Position numbers and translations under genes: made by a program
Notes under the pieces: model-generated
The model's database searches: none
Seen by the model: only the letters and a program-made list of their open reading frames with translations
What the model was told of the DNA's origin: nothing
Part shown: positions 42,411 through 51,904 of the stretch, one piece after another
How positions within the stretch are numbered: position 1 is the first letter of the stretch
How the letters are laid out: each line of letters starts with the position of its first letter
Source: DATFQE01 sp963739085
GTDB taxonomy: Bacteria; Actinomycetota; Thermoleophilia; Gaiellales; Gaiellaceae
Assembly: GCA_963739085.1 (NCBI GenBank)
Contig: CAVTZA010000004.1
Coordinates: 434,001 to 498,000, forward strand
Length of the DNA stretch: 64,000 bases
Direction: 5' to 3'

Positions 42411-43672
42411 GGAAGCTGCTCGCGGCGCTCGCCGCCGTGCTCCTGCTCGCCGGCGGCGCGATCCTGGCCTACGCGCTCATCCGCCAGCACCAGAGCCGCG
42501 ACATCCGGGGCTCCTCGACCGTGGAGTTCGTGACCACCGACGTGACCGAGGCCGAGCCCGTCGTGAAGGCGCCGGACATCCCCTGGCCGATGTACGGCTA
42601 CGACGAGCGGCGCCTGCGCGTGTCGCCCTACCGGCACCGGCCGCCGTATCAGGGCGTCTGGCGCTTCCGGGCGCGCACGCTGCTCGAGTTTCCGCCGGTG
42701 ATCGCGCACGGCCGCCTGTACTTCGCGAACGCGGCCGGGACGCTCTTCGCCGTGAGCGCCAGGACCGGCAAGCGCGCCTGGCGCTACCGGGCCCGCCGTT
42801 GCGTGGCCGCCTCGCCCGGGATCCGCGGCGGCACCGTCTACATGACCTTTCTCAACCGGCCGCCGTGCAACCGCAAGGGCAAGCACCTGACCGGCGAGTT
42901 GGTGGCGCTCGCGACGGGGACCGGCAAGGTGCGCTGGCGCAAGGAGATCGGGCCCAGCGAGTCCTCGCCGCTGCTCTGGCGCGGCCTGCTCTACGTCGGG
43001 GACTGGCGCGGGATCGTCTACTGCTACGTCGCGCGGACCGGCGAGCTCAAGTGGACGTACCGCACGAGGGGCGAGATCAAGGGCGCGCTCGCGTTGGCGT
43101 CGGACCGGCTGTTCGTCGCCTCCTACGACCACAGCGTCTACGCGCTCGACCCGCTTACCGGGAAGCGCCTGTGGCGCGCGAGGGCCCAGCAGCGCCTCGG
43201 CCGCCGCGGCACGTTCTACTCGACGCCCGCCGTCGCCTACGGCCGCGTGTACATCGGGTCGACCGACGGCAAGGTCTACTCGTTCGGCGCCGCGACCGGG
43301 AAGCTGCGCTGGTCGCAGCAGACCGGCGACTACGTCTACGGCTCGCCCGCGGTGCACGACAAGCACGTCTTCGTCGGCTCCTACAACGGCCGCTTCTACT
43401 CCTTCGACGCGGCCACGGGCGACGTCCGCTGGCAGTTCAAGGCGAACGGCCCCATCTCGGGCTCTGCGACCGTGATCGACGGCGTCGTCTACTTCGCGAC
43501 GCTGAAGGGGAAGACGTACGGGCTGAACGAGCGGACGGGCAGGCAGGTGTGGGACTGGCCCGACGGCAAGTACTCGCCCGTGGTCGCCGACCAGCGACAA
43601 GATCTACCTCGTCGGGCACGCCCGGCTGTACGCGCTCCGGGAACCGGGATCGGTAGAGTCGGCGGGCCGTGA
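42407..43672 (+). CDS. PQQ-like beta-propeller protein, paralogue 2 (frameshift near the C-terminus)
   Basis: One N-terminal membrane anchor (RKLLAALAAVLLLAGGAILAYALI), a linker and then a propeller with six to seven PQQ repeats (GTLFAVSARTGKRAWRYRA, GIVYCYVARTGELKWTYRTRGEIKGALAL, HSVYALDPLTGKRLWRA, GRFYSFDAATGDVRWQFKANGPISGS). PWPMYGYDERR mirrors QWPMYGVTPQR of paralogue 1. Near 43592 the frame slips: SDKIYLVGHARLYALRE lies in another frame and would continue past the listed end, perhaps to 43745. It precedes the Wzz-like gene by a short overlap. Confidence 0.8.
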   Translation: MRKLLAALAAVLLLAGGAILAYALIRQHQSRDIRGSSTVEFVTTDVTEAEPVVKAPDIPWPMYGYDERRLRVSPYRHRPPYQGVWRFRARTLLEFPPVIAHGRLYFANAAGTLFAVSARTGKRAWRYRARRCVAASPGIRGGTVYMTFLNRPPCNRKGKHLTGELVALATGTGKVRWRKEIGPSESSPLLWRGLLYVGDWRGIVYCYVARTGELKWTYRTRGEIKGALALASDRLFVASYDHSVYALDPLTGKRLWRARAQQRLGRRGTFYSTPAVAYGRVYIGSTDGKVYSFGAATGKLRWSQQTGDYVYGSPAVHDKHVFVGSYNGRFYSFDAATGDVRWQFKANGPISGSATVIDGVVYFATLKGKTYGLNERTGRQVWDWPDGKYSPVVADQRQDLPRRARPAVRAPGTGIGRVGGP

Positions 43673-44592
43673 GCGTCCGAAGCGAGCCAAGAAACCGCCG
43701 CCCAAAAAGCGCGGAGCCGGAGCTCGACGCCGAGCAGGAGGTTGACGTCGGGCGATACTGGAGCGCCATCCAGGCGCGCTGGTGGCTGCCGATCGCCGGC
43801 CTCGTGATCGGCGCCGCGCTCGGGTACATCGCGGCGGTCGGCGGCGGCGAGGTCTACAAGGCCGAAACGACGCTCTACCTCGGCCAGCCGTTCTCGCCGA
43901 CCGGCAACGTCTCGGTCCCGAGCATCAGCACGAACCCGACCATCGTCGGCCAGATCGCGCGGGCCGAGAACACGCTCCGGAGGGCCTCCGCCGCCAGCGG
44001 TATCCCGATCTCGAAGCTGCGCGGCCAGATCTCGACCGGGACCGTCGCGACGAGCGGCCGGGCGCGGTTGACGCCGGGACAGAACCCGCTGGTCGAGCTC
44101 TCGGTCAAGGGCGACCGCGCGCGGCCGGTGCAGCGCGCGACCGACTCGATCGCGAACACGATCATCAGGTCGGTCTCGTCCTACCCCGACCAGAAGATCC
44201 GGCGGCTGAACCAGCAGATCGGTCGCGACAACGCCGACCTGGCGACGCTGGACCGGCAGGTCGAGCTGACGCGGACCCAGCTCGACAACGTCGTCAAGGA
44301 CAAGAGCCTCTCGGCCCTCGAGCAGCTGACGCTGATCACGAACTTCAACTCGTCGATCGCGATCAGCGAGAACCGGCGCAGCGTCATCCAGCAGGATCTC
44401 TCCGAGGCCGAGGGCCTGCTCTCGCTCGCCCAGAACGTGGAACGGGCACGCATCGTCGACCCGGCCGTGGCGACGAAGACCACCGCGCGCTCGACCGGGA
44501 ACTCCGCTGCGGTCGGCGGCATCATCGGGCTGCTGCTGGGCGCGATCGCAGCGATCGCGTGGCCGGCGTTCTCCACGCGCCGCACGAGGTAG
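43669..44592 (+). CDS. Wzz-like chain-length determinant / polysaccharide co-polymerase
   Basis: 307 residues. Two membrane helices bracket a large coiled-coil domain: about 40-60 (WWLPIAGLVIGAALGYIAAVGG) and about 280-300 (AAVGGIIGLLLGAIAAIAWPAF). The central part (YKAETTLYLGQPFSP..., RLNQQIGRDNADLATLDRQVELTRTQLDNVV) is helical. This is the Wzz/PCP layout without a kinase domain. It would regulate polymer length with the O-antigen ligase-like protein. GTG 43669. Confidence 0.85.
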   Translation: MSVRSEPRNRRPKSAEPELDAEQEVDVGRYWSAIQARWWLPIAGLVIGAALGYIAAVGGGEVYKAETTLYLGQPFSPTGNVSVPSISTNPTIVGQIARAENTLRRASAASGIPISKLRGQISTGTVATSGRARLTPGQNPLVELSVKGDRARPVQRATDSIANTIIRSVSSYPDQKIRRLNQQIGRDNADLATLDRQVELTRTQLDNVVKDKSLSALEQLTLITNFNSSIAISENRRSVIQQDLSEAEGLLSLAQNVERARIVDPAVATKTTARSTGNSAAVGGIIGLLLGAIAAIAWPAFSTRRTR

Positions 44593-44594
44593 CC

Positions 44595-45536
44595 ATGCTC
44601 GAGGGGAAGCAGGTCGCGGTCGTCGTCCCCGCGCGCGACGAGGAGGTGCTGCTCCCCGAGACCCTTGCGGGCATCCCCGGGTTCGTCGACCGCGTCTACG
44701 TCGTCGACGACGGCTCGACGGACGGGACCGTCGCAGCGGCCGAGGCGGTCGGGGACGAGCGCGTCTCGGTCGTTCGGCACGAGCGCAGCGACGGCGTCGG
44801 CGCCGCGATCGTGACCGGCTACAAGCAGGCGCTCGCCGACGGCGTGGACGTCACGGCCGTGATGGCCGCCGACAACCAGATGGACCCCGCGGACCTCGAG
44901 ACGCTCGCGGGAGCGGTCGCCCGCGGGGAGGTCGACTACGCCAAGGCCAACCGCCTGTTCACGGGCCAGGCGTGGGATCTGATCCCGCGCTCGCGCTACC
45001 TCGGCAACGCGATGCTGTCGCTGCTGACCAAGATCGCCTCCGGCTACTGGCACGTGGCCGACTCGCAGTCCGGCTACACGGCGATCGGACGCGGCACGCT
45101 CGAGCTGCTCGACCTCGATCGGGTCTACAGGCGCTACGGGTTCCCGAACGACATGCTCGTGCACCTGAACGTGGTCAACGCCCGCGTGCGCGACTTCCCC
45201 TCACGGCCGATCTACGGCGTCGGCGAGCGCTCCGGAATCCGGTACCGCAGCGTCGTTCCCCGCATCTCCTGGCTGCTGCTGAAGGGCTTCTGGTGGCGGC
45301 TGCGCGAGAAGTACGTCATCCGCGACTTCCACCCGCTCGTCTTCTTCTACGCCCTCGGCTTCCTGATGACGCTGGCGGGGCTAGCGCTCGGCATCGTCGA
45401 GACGGTGCTCCGGTTGATGGGCAACGAGCTCCCCGTGGCGACGATCGTCCTCGTCGCGCTCCTGCTCATCTCCGGGACGCAGTTCACCCTGTTCGCGATG
45501 TGGTTCGACATGGAGTCGAACAGAGACCTCCGTTGA
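44595..45536 (+). CDS. GT2 glycosyltransferase with two C-terminal membrane helices
   Basis: 313 residues. KQVAVVVPARDEEVLLPETLAGIPGFVDRVYVVDDGSTDGTV, VTAVMAADNQMDPADLETL and WHVADSQSGYTAIGRGTLELLDLDRVYRRYGFPNDMLVHLN form the GT-A domain; two helices occupy the last 70 residues. This is the DPM1/polyprenyl-phosphate glycosyltransferase type. ATG 44595 lies two bases after the Wzz stop. The next gene starts at the overlapping TTGA. Confidence 0.9.
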   Translation: MLEGKQVAVVVPARDEEVLLPETLAGIPGFVDRVYVVDDGSTDGTVAAAEAVGDERVSVVRHERSDGVGAAIVTGYKQALADGVDVTAVMAADNQMDPADLETLAGAVARGEVDYAKANRLFTGQAWDLIPRSRYLGNAMLSLLTKIASGYWHVADSQSGYTAIGRGTLELLDLDRVYRRYGFPNDMLVHLNVVNARVRDFPSRPIYGVGERSGIRYRSVVPRISWLLLKGFWWRLREKYVIRDFHPLVFFYALGFLMTLAGLALGIVETVLRLMGNELPVATIVLVALLLISGTQFTLFAMWFDMESNRDLR

Positions 45537-46237
45537 AGCTGAGGGGGATTCTGTTCGACCTCGACTTCACGCTCGTCGACAACGAGCGGGCGTTCGAGCA
45601 GCTCTGGCCGCCGATCGCCGAGCGCTTCGCCGCGCACTACCCCGGCTTCGACCCGAACGAGTTCCTCGCCCGCACCATCGAGCTCAGCGACAGCCAGTAC
45701 ACGCTCCTGCTCCGCGGCGAGATCGACTTCGAGACCTACCGGCGCAACCTGGTCCGCCACGGCGTAGAGCCGTGGGGCGAGCTCGACGAGGGGCTTTTCC
45801 GCGAGTACCACGAGGCCCGCACCCGGTCGGTCGACCTGATCGAGCTCTACGACGACGCGATCGAGACGATCCGCGGGCTCCGGGCCGCGGGCTTGAAGAT
45901 CGGCATCCTCACGAACGGGCCCTCCGAGCTGCAGCGGCGCAAGCTGCGCCTGATCGGGATCGAGGACGAGGTGGACGCGGTCGCGGTCTCCGAGGAGATC
46001 GGTGCGACCAAGCCGGACCCGGAGGCCTACAGGCGCGCAGTCGCGCTGCTCGGGCTCGAGGTGGACGAGGTGGCGATGGTCGGCGACGACATCGAGAACG
46101 ACGTCGCCGGGGCGCTCGCAGCCGGGCTCGCCGGCGCTGTGTGGGTCGAGCGCAGGCCGGGAGAGCTCCCCGAGGGCGCGCAGCTGGCCGCCCAGCTCGC
46201 CGAGGTCCCCAGGCTGCTCGGGCTGCCGACCGGGTGA
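45533..46237 (+). CDS. HAD-superfamily hydrolase
   Basis: 234 residues. Motif I is ILFDLDFTLVDNERAF (Asp9 nucleophile, Asp11), motif II LKIGILTNGP, motif III EIGATKPDPE with Lys, motif IV EVAMVGDDIENDVAGA. The helical cap between motifs I and II marks subtype I, as in phosphoglycolate phosphatase-like enzymes. It is probably a sugar-phosphate phosphatase in this locus. Start TTG 45533 overlaps the preceding TGA. Confidence 0.85.
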   Translation: MKLRGILFDLDFTLVDNERAFEQLWPPIAERFAAHYPGFDPNEFLARTIELSDSQYTLLLRGEIDFETYRRNLVRHGVEPWGELDEGLFREYHEARTRSVDLIELYDDAIETIRGLRAAGLKIGILTNGPSELQRRKLRLIGIEDEVDAVAVSEEIGATKPDPEAYRRAVALLGLEVDEVAMVGDDIENDVAGALAAGLAGAVWVERRPGELPEGAQLAAQLAEVPRLLGLPTG

Positions 46238-46278
46238 GCGGAGGGCCGGTGCGCCCTCCGCTCAGAGCTCGACTCCGT

Positions 46279-47084
46279 CTACCGGCTGAGATTCACCGGG
46301 AAGGAGACCAGGCGCCGCGTCGAGATGCCGCCGAGCAGGTCTTCGCCCTGCTTCCTCGCGCGGACGAACATCACGAGCAGCCGCTGGCGCGGGGTCGCCG
46401 GGTAGCCGCGCAAGCGGTTCATCGACAGCTGCGCCCAGCCGTCCGCTCCGGTCGACGCCTCCGGCGGGATGCTGAACTGGTTGTACGGCGTGGCGGTGAC
46501 GTAGACCAGGGCGCCCTGGACCGCTCTGCCGCTGCACGCCGACACGTGGAACCGCGCGGTCAGCGACTGCGTCGACCGGCCGACCGGTCTGGGTGCGAGG
46601 CTCTGACCGTCGACCAGTCAAGTCGCGCCGGCGGCGACAACGAGCTGACGCTCACCGGGCCGGTCCCGGTCGGGCAACCCGTCGCAGTGGTCCTCGTCAC
46701 GACCGCCGTGGGCGCCGACGTCGACGCGGTGGAGCCGTCCGCATTCGTCGCGGTGACGCGGGAGCGAATCGTGTTCCCGACATCCGCTCCCCTGACCGTG
46801 TACGTCCGGCTCGTCGCACCGCCGATCGCCGAGCAACTGTTGCCGCTTTGGTTGCAGCGCAGCCACGCGTAAGTGAAGGGCTGCGTGCCGGTGCCGGTCC
46901 ACGTGCCGTTGGTGGTGGTGAGCGTCTGGCTCTGCTGCGCCGTGCCGGAGATCGTCGGCGGCGCCGTGTTGACCGGCGGAGCGAGTCGAGCGGCGGTACC
47001 CAGGCCGGCGATCGCGGCGAACGCGGCGATCCCGGCGACGACGGCGAGCGCGAGGAGCGTCGCCCTCGTATGCAGCTTCAGCAT
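46279..47084 (-). CDS. Secreted Ig-like repeat protein (one frameshift)
   Basis: A signal peptide (ATLLALAVVAGIAAFAAIAGLGTA) is followed by an Ig-like module (PPTISGTAQQSQTLTTTNGTWTGTGTQPFTYAWLRCNQSGNSCSAIGGATSRTYTVRGADVGNTIRSRVTATNADGSTASTSAPTA), a pattern common in cell-surface proteins of this group. The C-terminal part (SLTARFHVSACSGRAVQGALVYVTATPYNQFSIPPEASTGADGWAQLSMNRLRG...GGISTRRLVSFPVNLSR) resembles a carboxypeptidase-regulatory-like fold and lies in another frame; the break is near 46610. Repaired length is about 268 residues. It diverges from the UDP-xylose synthase gene. Confidence 0.75.
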
Positions 47085-47193
47085 GTCTAACCCCCTTGAG
47101 TCGTGCGCGAAATGGCAAAGCACACGTTCCCGCCGCGCAGTGGGCGGAAACGGCGGTCCAAGCAGGCTTTACGGTGCCGACATATCTCTTGAC

Positions 47194-47199
47194 TAGTAT
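47194..47199 (+). promoter_or_regulatory. -10-like element close to the start codon (possible leaderless mRNA)
   Basis: TAGTAT ends 10 bases before the ATG at 47210. If used, transcription would begin at or within a few bases of the start codon. No clear ribosome-binding site precedes this ATG, which fits a leaderless message. The -35 is not well defined. Confidence 0.35.
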
Positions 47200-47209
47200 C
47201 CGCCGCTTC

Positions 47210-48146
<937 letters not shown>

Positions 48147-48154
<8 letters not shown>

Positions 48155-49322
48155 GCGGGCACTGCTCGCGGCGGCGACCGCGCTCGCCGCCGCTCTTCTC
48201 GTCGTGCCCTCGGCCATGGGCGCGAAGCACATGCTCGTCGGCATCTACGACGAGCCGGAGACGTTCGGCAACCCGGCCAAGGCGTTCCCGCTCATGCGCA
48301 CGCTCAAGGTGCAGGTGGTGCGCGTCAACCTCTACTGGGGCGCGAGCGCCGGGCGGACGGGCACCGGGCTCGCGGTCGCCAGGCGGCGGCCGGCGAAGCC
48401 CCTCGACCCGAACGACAAGGCCTACAACTGGGCCCTCTACGACCGCACGGTCCAGCTCGCGAAGCGCTACCGGATGAAGGTCCTGTTCGCCGTCTACGGC
48501 ACTCCCGGCTGGGCGAACCGCGGCGCCGGCTCCAATGTGCCGCCCGCCAAGATGACCGACCTGCGCAACTTCGCCTACGCCGCGGCGAAGCGGTACAGCG
48601 GCACGTTCGTCCCCGCAGGGCAGGATCGGGCGTACACGGCGCCGCTCCCCGCGGTCCGCCTGTGGCTGGCCTGGAACGAGCCGAACAACCCCGTGTTCCT
48701 GCGCAAGCAGTACAGGAAGGTGAAGGGCCGCTGGGTGATCCAGAGCGCGGTCGACTACGCGAAGATCTGCAACGCGGTCTACAGCGGGGTCAAGACGACG
48801 CTGCTCCGCAGCGAGAAGGTCGGTTGCGGGGTCACCGCACCGCGCGGGAACAACTCGCCGAGGTCGAAGCGGCCCTCGGTCTCGCCGCTCGCGTTCCTAC
48901 GGGCCGCGAAGCGCGCCGGGATGAAGCGTTTCGACGCCTACGCGCACCACCCGTACTACAGCAACCGGACCCAGACGCCGACCACCAAGCCGAAGGCCAA
49001 GACCGCGGTCGAGCTCGGCAACATCAACGACCTGATCAAGGAGCTGACCCGGCTCTACGGGAAGAAGCGCGTCTGGCTCACCGAGTACGGCTACCAGACG
49101 AGCCCGCCAGACCGGCTGTTCGGCGTCTCCTACGCGAAGCAGGCGAGCTATCTCAAGCAGGCATTCACGATCGCCCGCAAGAACCCGAGGATCGACATGA
49201 TGCTCTGGTTCCTGCTCAAGGACCAGCGCGCCCTCGGCGGTTGGCAGTCGGGCTTGCAGACATTCCGCGGGTGCAAGAAAGCCCGCCTTCAAGGCGTTCC
49301 AGCGCCTGCCGCGCTGAGGTAG
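48147..49322 (+). CDS. Secreted glycoside-hydrolase-like TIM-barrel protein (C-terminal frameshift)
   Basis: A signal peptide (RKRALLAAATALAAALLVVPSAMG) precedes a (beta/alpha)8-type domain. Residue Glu178 in VRLWLAWNEPNNP matches the acid/base of clan GH-A (NEP motif), and Glu313 in KRVWLTEYGYQTSPPD matches the nucleophile strand. It would therefore cleave beta-glycosidic bonds, perhaps trimming or releasing the polysaccharide made here. An extra A near 49279 (AAGAAAG) shifts the last codons; the intended end is probably KKPAFKAFQRLPR. Start TTG 48147, eight bases inside the previous gene; ATG 48093 is an alternative. Confidence 0.75.
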
Positions 49323-49352
49323 GGCGTCACAGGCCGCACGTACAATCGCGCG

Positions 49353-50870
49353 GTGGCTACGAAGCCAGCCGTCCGGTCGGGGTCGGCCGAGCGTCAGCCG
49401 CCGGCCGCCGCCCCCGTAGGGGACATCCGCTCGGGTCGACCCTGGCTCCTCTCGCCGAGCCCTCTGCGTTCCTTCCTGCGCCGCATCCTCAGCGTTGCGT
49501 CGCTCGTCTTCCTCGACCTTGCCGGTCTGACGCTCGGGCTCTACGCCGCGCTCGTCATCCGCGAGATCTATCACGGCGCCGACTCGATTCTCTGGGGCGT
49601 GCTGTGGCGCGCCGAGGCGGACTGGCTGCCGTTCCTCGGCCTCGTGACCGTGCTGGTCTTCTGGCGCGCCGGGCTGTACTCCGAGCGCGGCCACCGCGCG
49701 GGCGTCGGGCGCATCGTCGGCTCGCTGGTGCTCGTCGCCGTCCTCGCGCTCGCGTTCGGGATCGGCACGAACCACCAGTTCCACACCTACGGCCTCGTGC
49801 CGACCGCGTTCCTGATCACGGTCGTCCTGATCGGGCTCCTGCGGGCCAGCTACGAGGTCCTGAGCGGCGAGCTCATGCGCATGGCGGGCGTGAAGCGACG
49901 CGCGATCCTCGTCGGCGGGGGCCCGAGCGTTGGCCACCTGCACCAGGCGATCGGCTCGAACCGCAGCGGCATCCCCTACCAGTTCCTCGGCACCGTCACC
50001 GACGGCGCGGGAGACGGCGACCTACCCGTGCTCGGCACGCTCGAGACGCTGCCGGCCGTGCTGGCCAACACGCACGCCCTGGACGAGCTCATCCTCGCGG
50101 ACTCCGACTTCACCGACCGGCAGCTGCTCGAGATCGTCGAGCAGGCGCACCGGCGCGGGGTGCAGGTGCGGGTCGCGCCGAAGACGACGGCGCTGCTCAC
50201 CGAGCGCGCCGAGTACATCCCCGGCCAGGGAACGCCGCTGTTCGAGCTCCGGCCGCCTGCGTTCGCCGGGTCGGACTGGGTCGTGAAGCGGGCGTTCGAC
50301 CTCGCGGCCAGCGTGCTCGTGCTTCTCATCGGGCTGCCGATCTGGGTCGCGATCGCGCTCGGGATCAAGCTGACCTCGCGCGGCCCGGTGCTCTACGAGG
50401 ATCGCCGGATCGGACTGAACGAACAGCCGTTCAGCATGTGGAAGTTCCGCACGATGTATCAGGACGCAGCCGAGCACCAGGGCCAGCTCGAGGCCAGGAA
50501 CGAAGCGGAGGGGCCGCTGTTCAAGATCCGCGACGACCCGCGCGTGACGCTGTTCGGGCGCTTCCTGCGCCGGTTCTCCATCGACGAGATCCCGCAGGTC
50601 CTCAACGTCCTGCGTGGCGAGATGAGCCTTGTCGGCCCGCGCCCGCTGCCGGTGCGCGACTACGAGCGGCTCGAGGACTGGCACCGCAAGCGCTATCTCG
50701 TGCTGCCCGGGATGACGGGGCTGTGGCAGATCGCCGGTCGTGCCGATCTTTCTTTCGACGATCTCGTCCGCCTCGACTTCTACTACCTCGAGCACTGGTC
50801 GATCTGGCTCGACATCTCCATCCTCGCCAAGACCGTGCCCGCGGTCGTGGCGGCGCGCGGCGCGTATTGA
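49353..50870 (+). CDS. Polyprenyl glycosylphosphotransferase (WbaP/EpsE-type priming enzyme)
   Basis: 505 residues. Four or five N-terminal helices (about 40-165), a CoA-binding-like Rossmann region (RRAILVGGGPSVGHLHQAIG...), a further helix (KRAFDLAASVLVLLIGLPIWVAIALGIKLTSRGPVLYEDRRIG) and the catalytic domain FLRRFSIDEIPQVLNVLRGEMSLVGPRPLPVRDYERLEDWHRKRYLVLPGMTGLWQIAGRADLSFDDLVRLDFYYLEHWS. It loads the first sugar-1-phosphate on undecaprenyl phosphate. A second, short enzyme at 39190 suggests two polymers or alternative primers. Start GTG 49353. Confidence 0.9.
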   Translation: MATKPAVRSGSAERQPPAAAPVGDIRSGRPWLLSPSPLRSFLRRILSVASLVFLDLAGLTLGLYAALVIREIYHGADSILWGVLWRAEADWLPFLGLVTVLVFWRAGLYSERGHRAGVGRIVGSLVLVAVLALAFGIGTNHQFHTYGLVPTAFLITVVLIGLLRASYEVLSGELMRMAGVKRRAILVGGGPSVGHLHQAIGSNRSGIPYQFLGTVTDGAGDGDLPVLGTLETLPAVLANTHALDELILADSDFTDRQLLEIVEQAHRRGVQVRVAPKTTALLTERAEYIPGQGTPLFELRPPAFAGSDWVVKRAFDLAASVLVLLIGLPIWVAIALGIKLTSRGPVLYEDRRIGLNEQPFSMWKFRTMYQDAAEHQGQLEARNEAEGPLFKIRDDPRVTLFGRFLRRFSIDEIPQVLNVLRGEMSLVGPRPLPVRDYERLEDWHRKRYLVLPGMTGLWQIAGRADLSFDDLVRLDFYYLEHWSIWLDISILAKTVPAVVAARGAY

Positions 50871-50924
50871 CTCAGGGCGAGGCGGACAGCCCGCCGGCCA
50901 AGCGGGTCGCCTAGCATCGCGCCC

Positions 50925-51892
50925 GTGCGGGCGCTCATCACCGGCATCGGCGGACAGGACGGCTCCTACCTGGCGGAGCTCCTGCTCGAGAAGGGCTACG
51001 ACGTCGTCGGGACCGTGCTCGGCTCCCCGGACGACTATCCGACCCTCGACGACGTCCGCGACCGGCTTCGGTTCGTCGAGCTGACGCTCTCGGACGTCGA
51101 CGCCGTGGCGGACGCGGTCGCCGACCTCGAACCGGACGAGCTCTACCACCTGGCCGCCGTCTCCTACGTCCCGGCCTGGTGGGACGATCCCGTCGGGCTG
51201 ACGAGCCGCACGACCGCGGAGACGACGGCGCTGCTCGAGGGCGTGCGCAGGGCGAGGCCGGGGACGCGCCAGTTCCACGCGTCGTCCGGCGAGATCTTCG
51301 CGGGCTCGGACGTGGAGCCCCAGAGCGAGACCACCAGGCCTGCCCCGCTGACCCCGTACGGCGCCGCGAAGGTGTTCGGCCTGCATGCGGTGGACAGTTT
51401 TCGCCGCCGCTACGGCCTGCACGCGTCGTCCGGGATCCTCTTCAACCACGAGTCGCCGCGCCGACCCGACCACTTCGTGACGCGGAAGATCACGCGGGCG
51501 GCCGCGGCGATCAAGCTCGGCCTGGAGGAGGAGTTGACGCTCGGCAACCTCGAGGCCCGCCGGGACTGGGGCTTCGCGGGCGACTACGTGCGCGCCATGT
51601 GGCTCATGCTCCGGCAGGACACGGCCGACGACTACGTGATCGCGACCGGCGAGGCGCGCACCGTGCGCGAGCTCGTCGCGGCCGCCTTCGCGGTCGTCGG
51701 CCTCGACTGGGAGGAGCACGTGCGCGTGGACGAGTCGCTCGCTGCGCGGGGCGACCGACGCGCGGGCGCTCGTCGGCGATCCGGCCAAGGCGCGCGAGGC
51801 TGGGCTGGGGTCCCGAAGTCGGTTTCGACGAGCTGGTTCGGCTGATGGTCGACTCCGACTTGGCGCGGCTCCGCAAGCGGACACGCGTGTAG
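50925..51892 (+). CDS. GDP-mannose 4,6-dehydratase-like SDR, paralogue 1 (two frameshifts)
   Basis: RALITGIGGQDGSYLAELLLEKGYDVVGTVLG is diagnostic of GMD/UDP-sugar 4,6-dehydratases of this branch. LTPYGAAKVFGLH holds the catalytic Tyr/Lys, GILFNHESPRRPDHFVTRKITRAAAAIKLGLEEELTLGNLEARRDWGFAGDYVRAMWLML the substrate loops. Breaks near 51745 and 51800 scramble about 20 residues before ARLGWGPEVGFDELVRLMVDSDLARL, which restores the family C-terminus. It makes GDP-4-keto-6-deoxymannose, precursor of fucose, rhamnose or perosamine. Start GTG 50925. Confidence 0.8.
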
Positions 51893-51904
51893 GCTGCCGC
51901 CTCG

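Noticed and set aside
48662..50914. A 750-codon plus-strand open frame across the hydrolase and priming transferase genes
   Set aside because: Arg/Ala-rich shadow; both real genes in other frames have conserved motifs throughout.
50022..51884. A 620-codon minus-strand open frame opposite the priming transferase and GDP-mannose dehydratase
   Set aside because: Composition is that of antisense to high-GC coding sequence, and no motif is recognisable.
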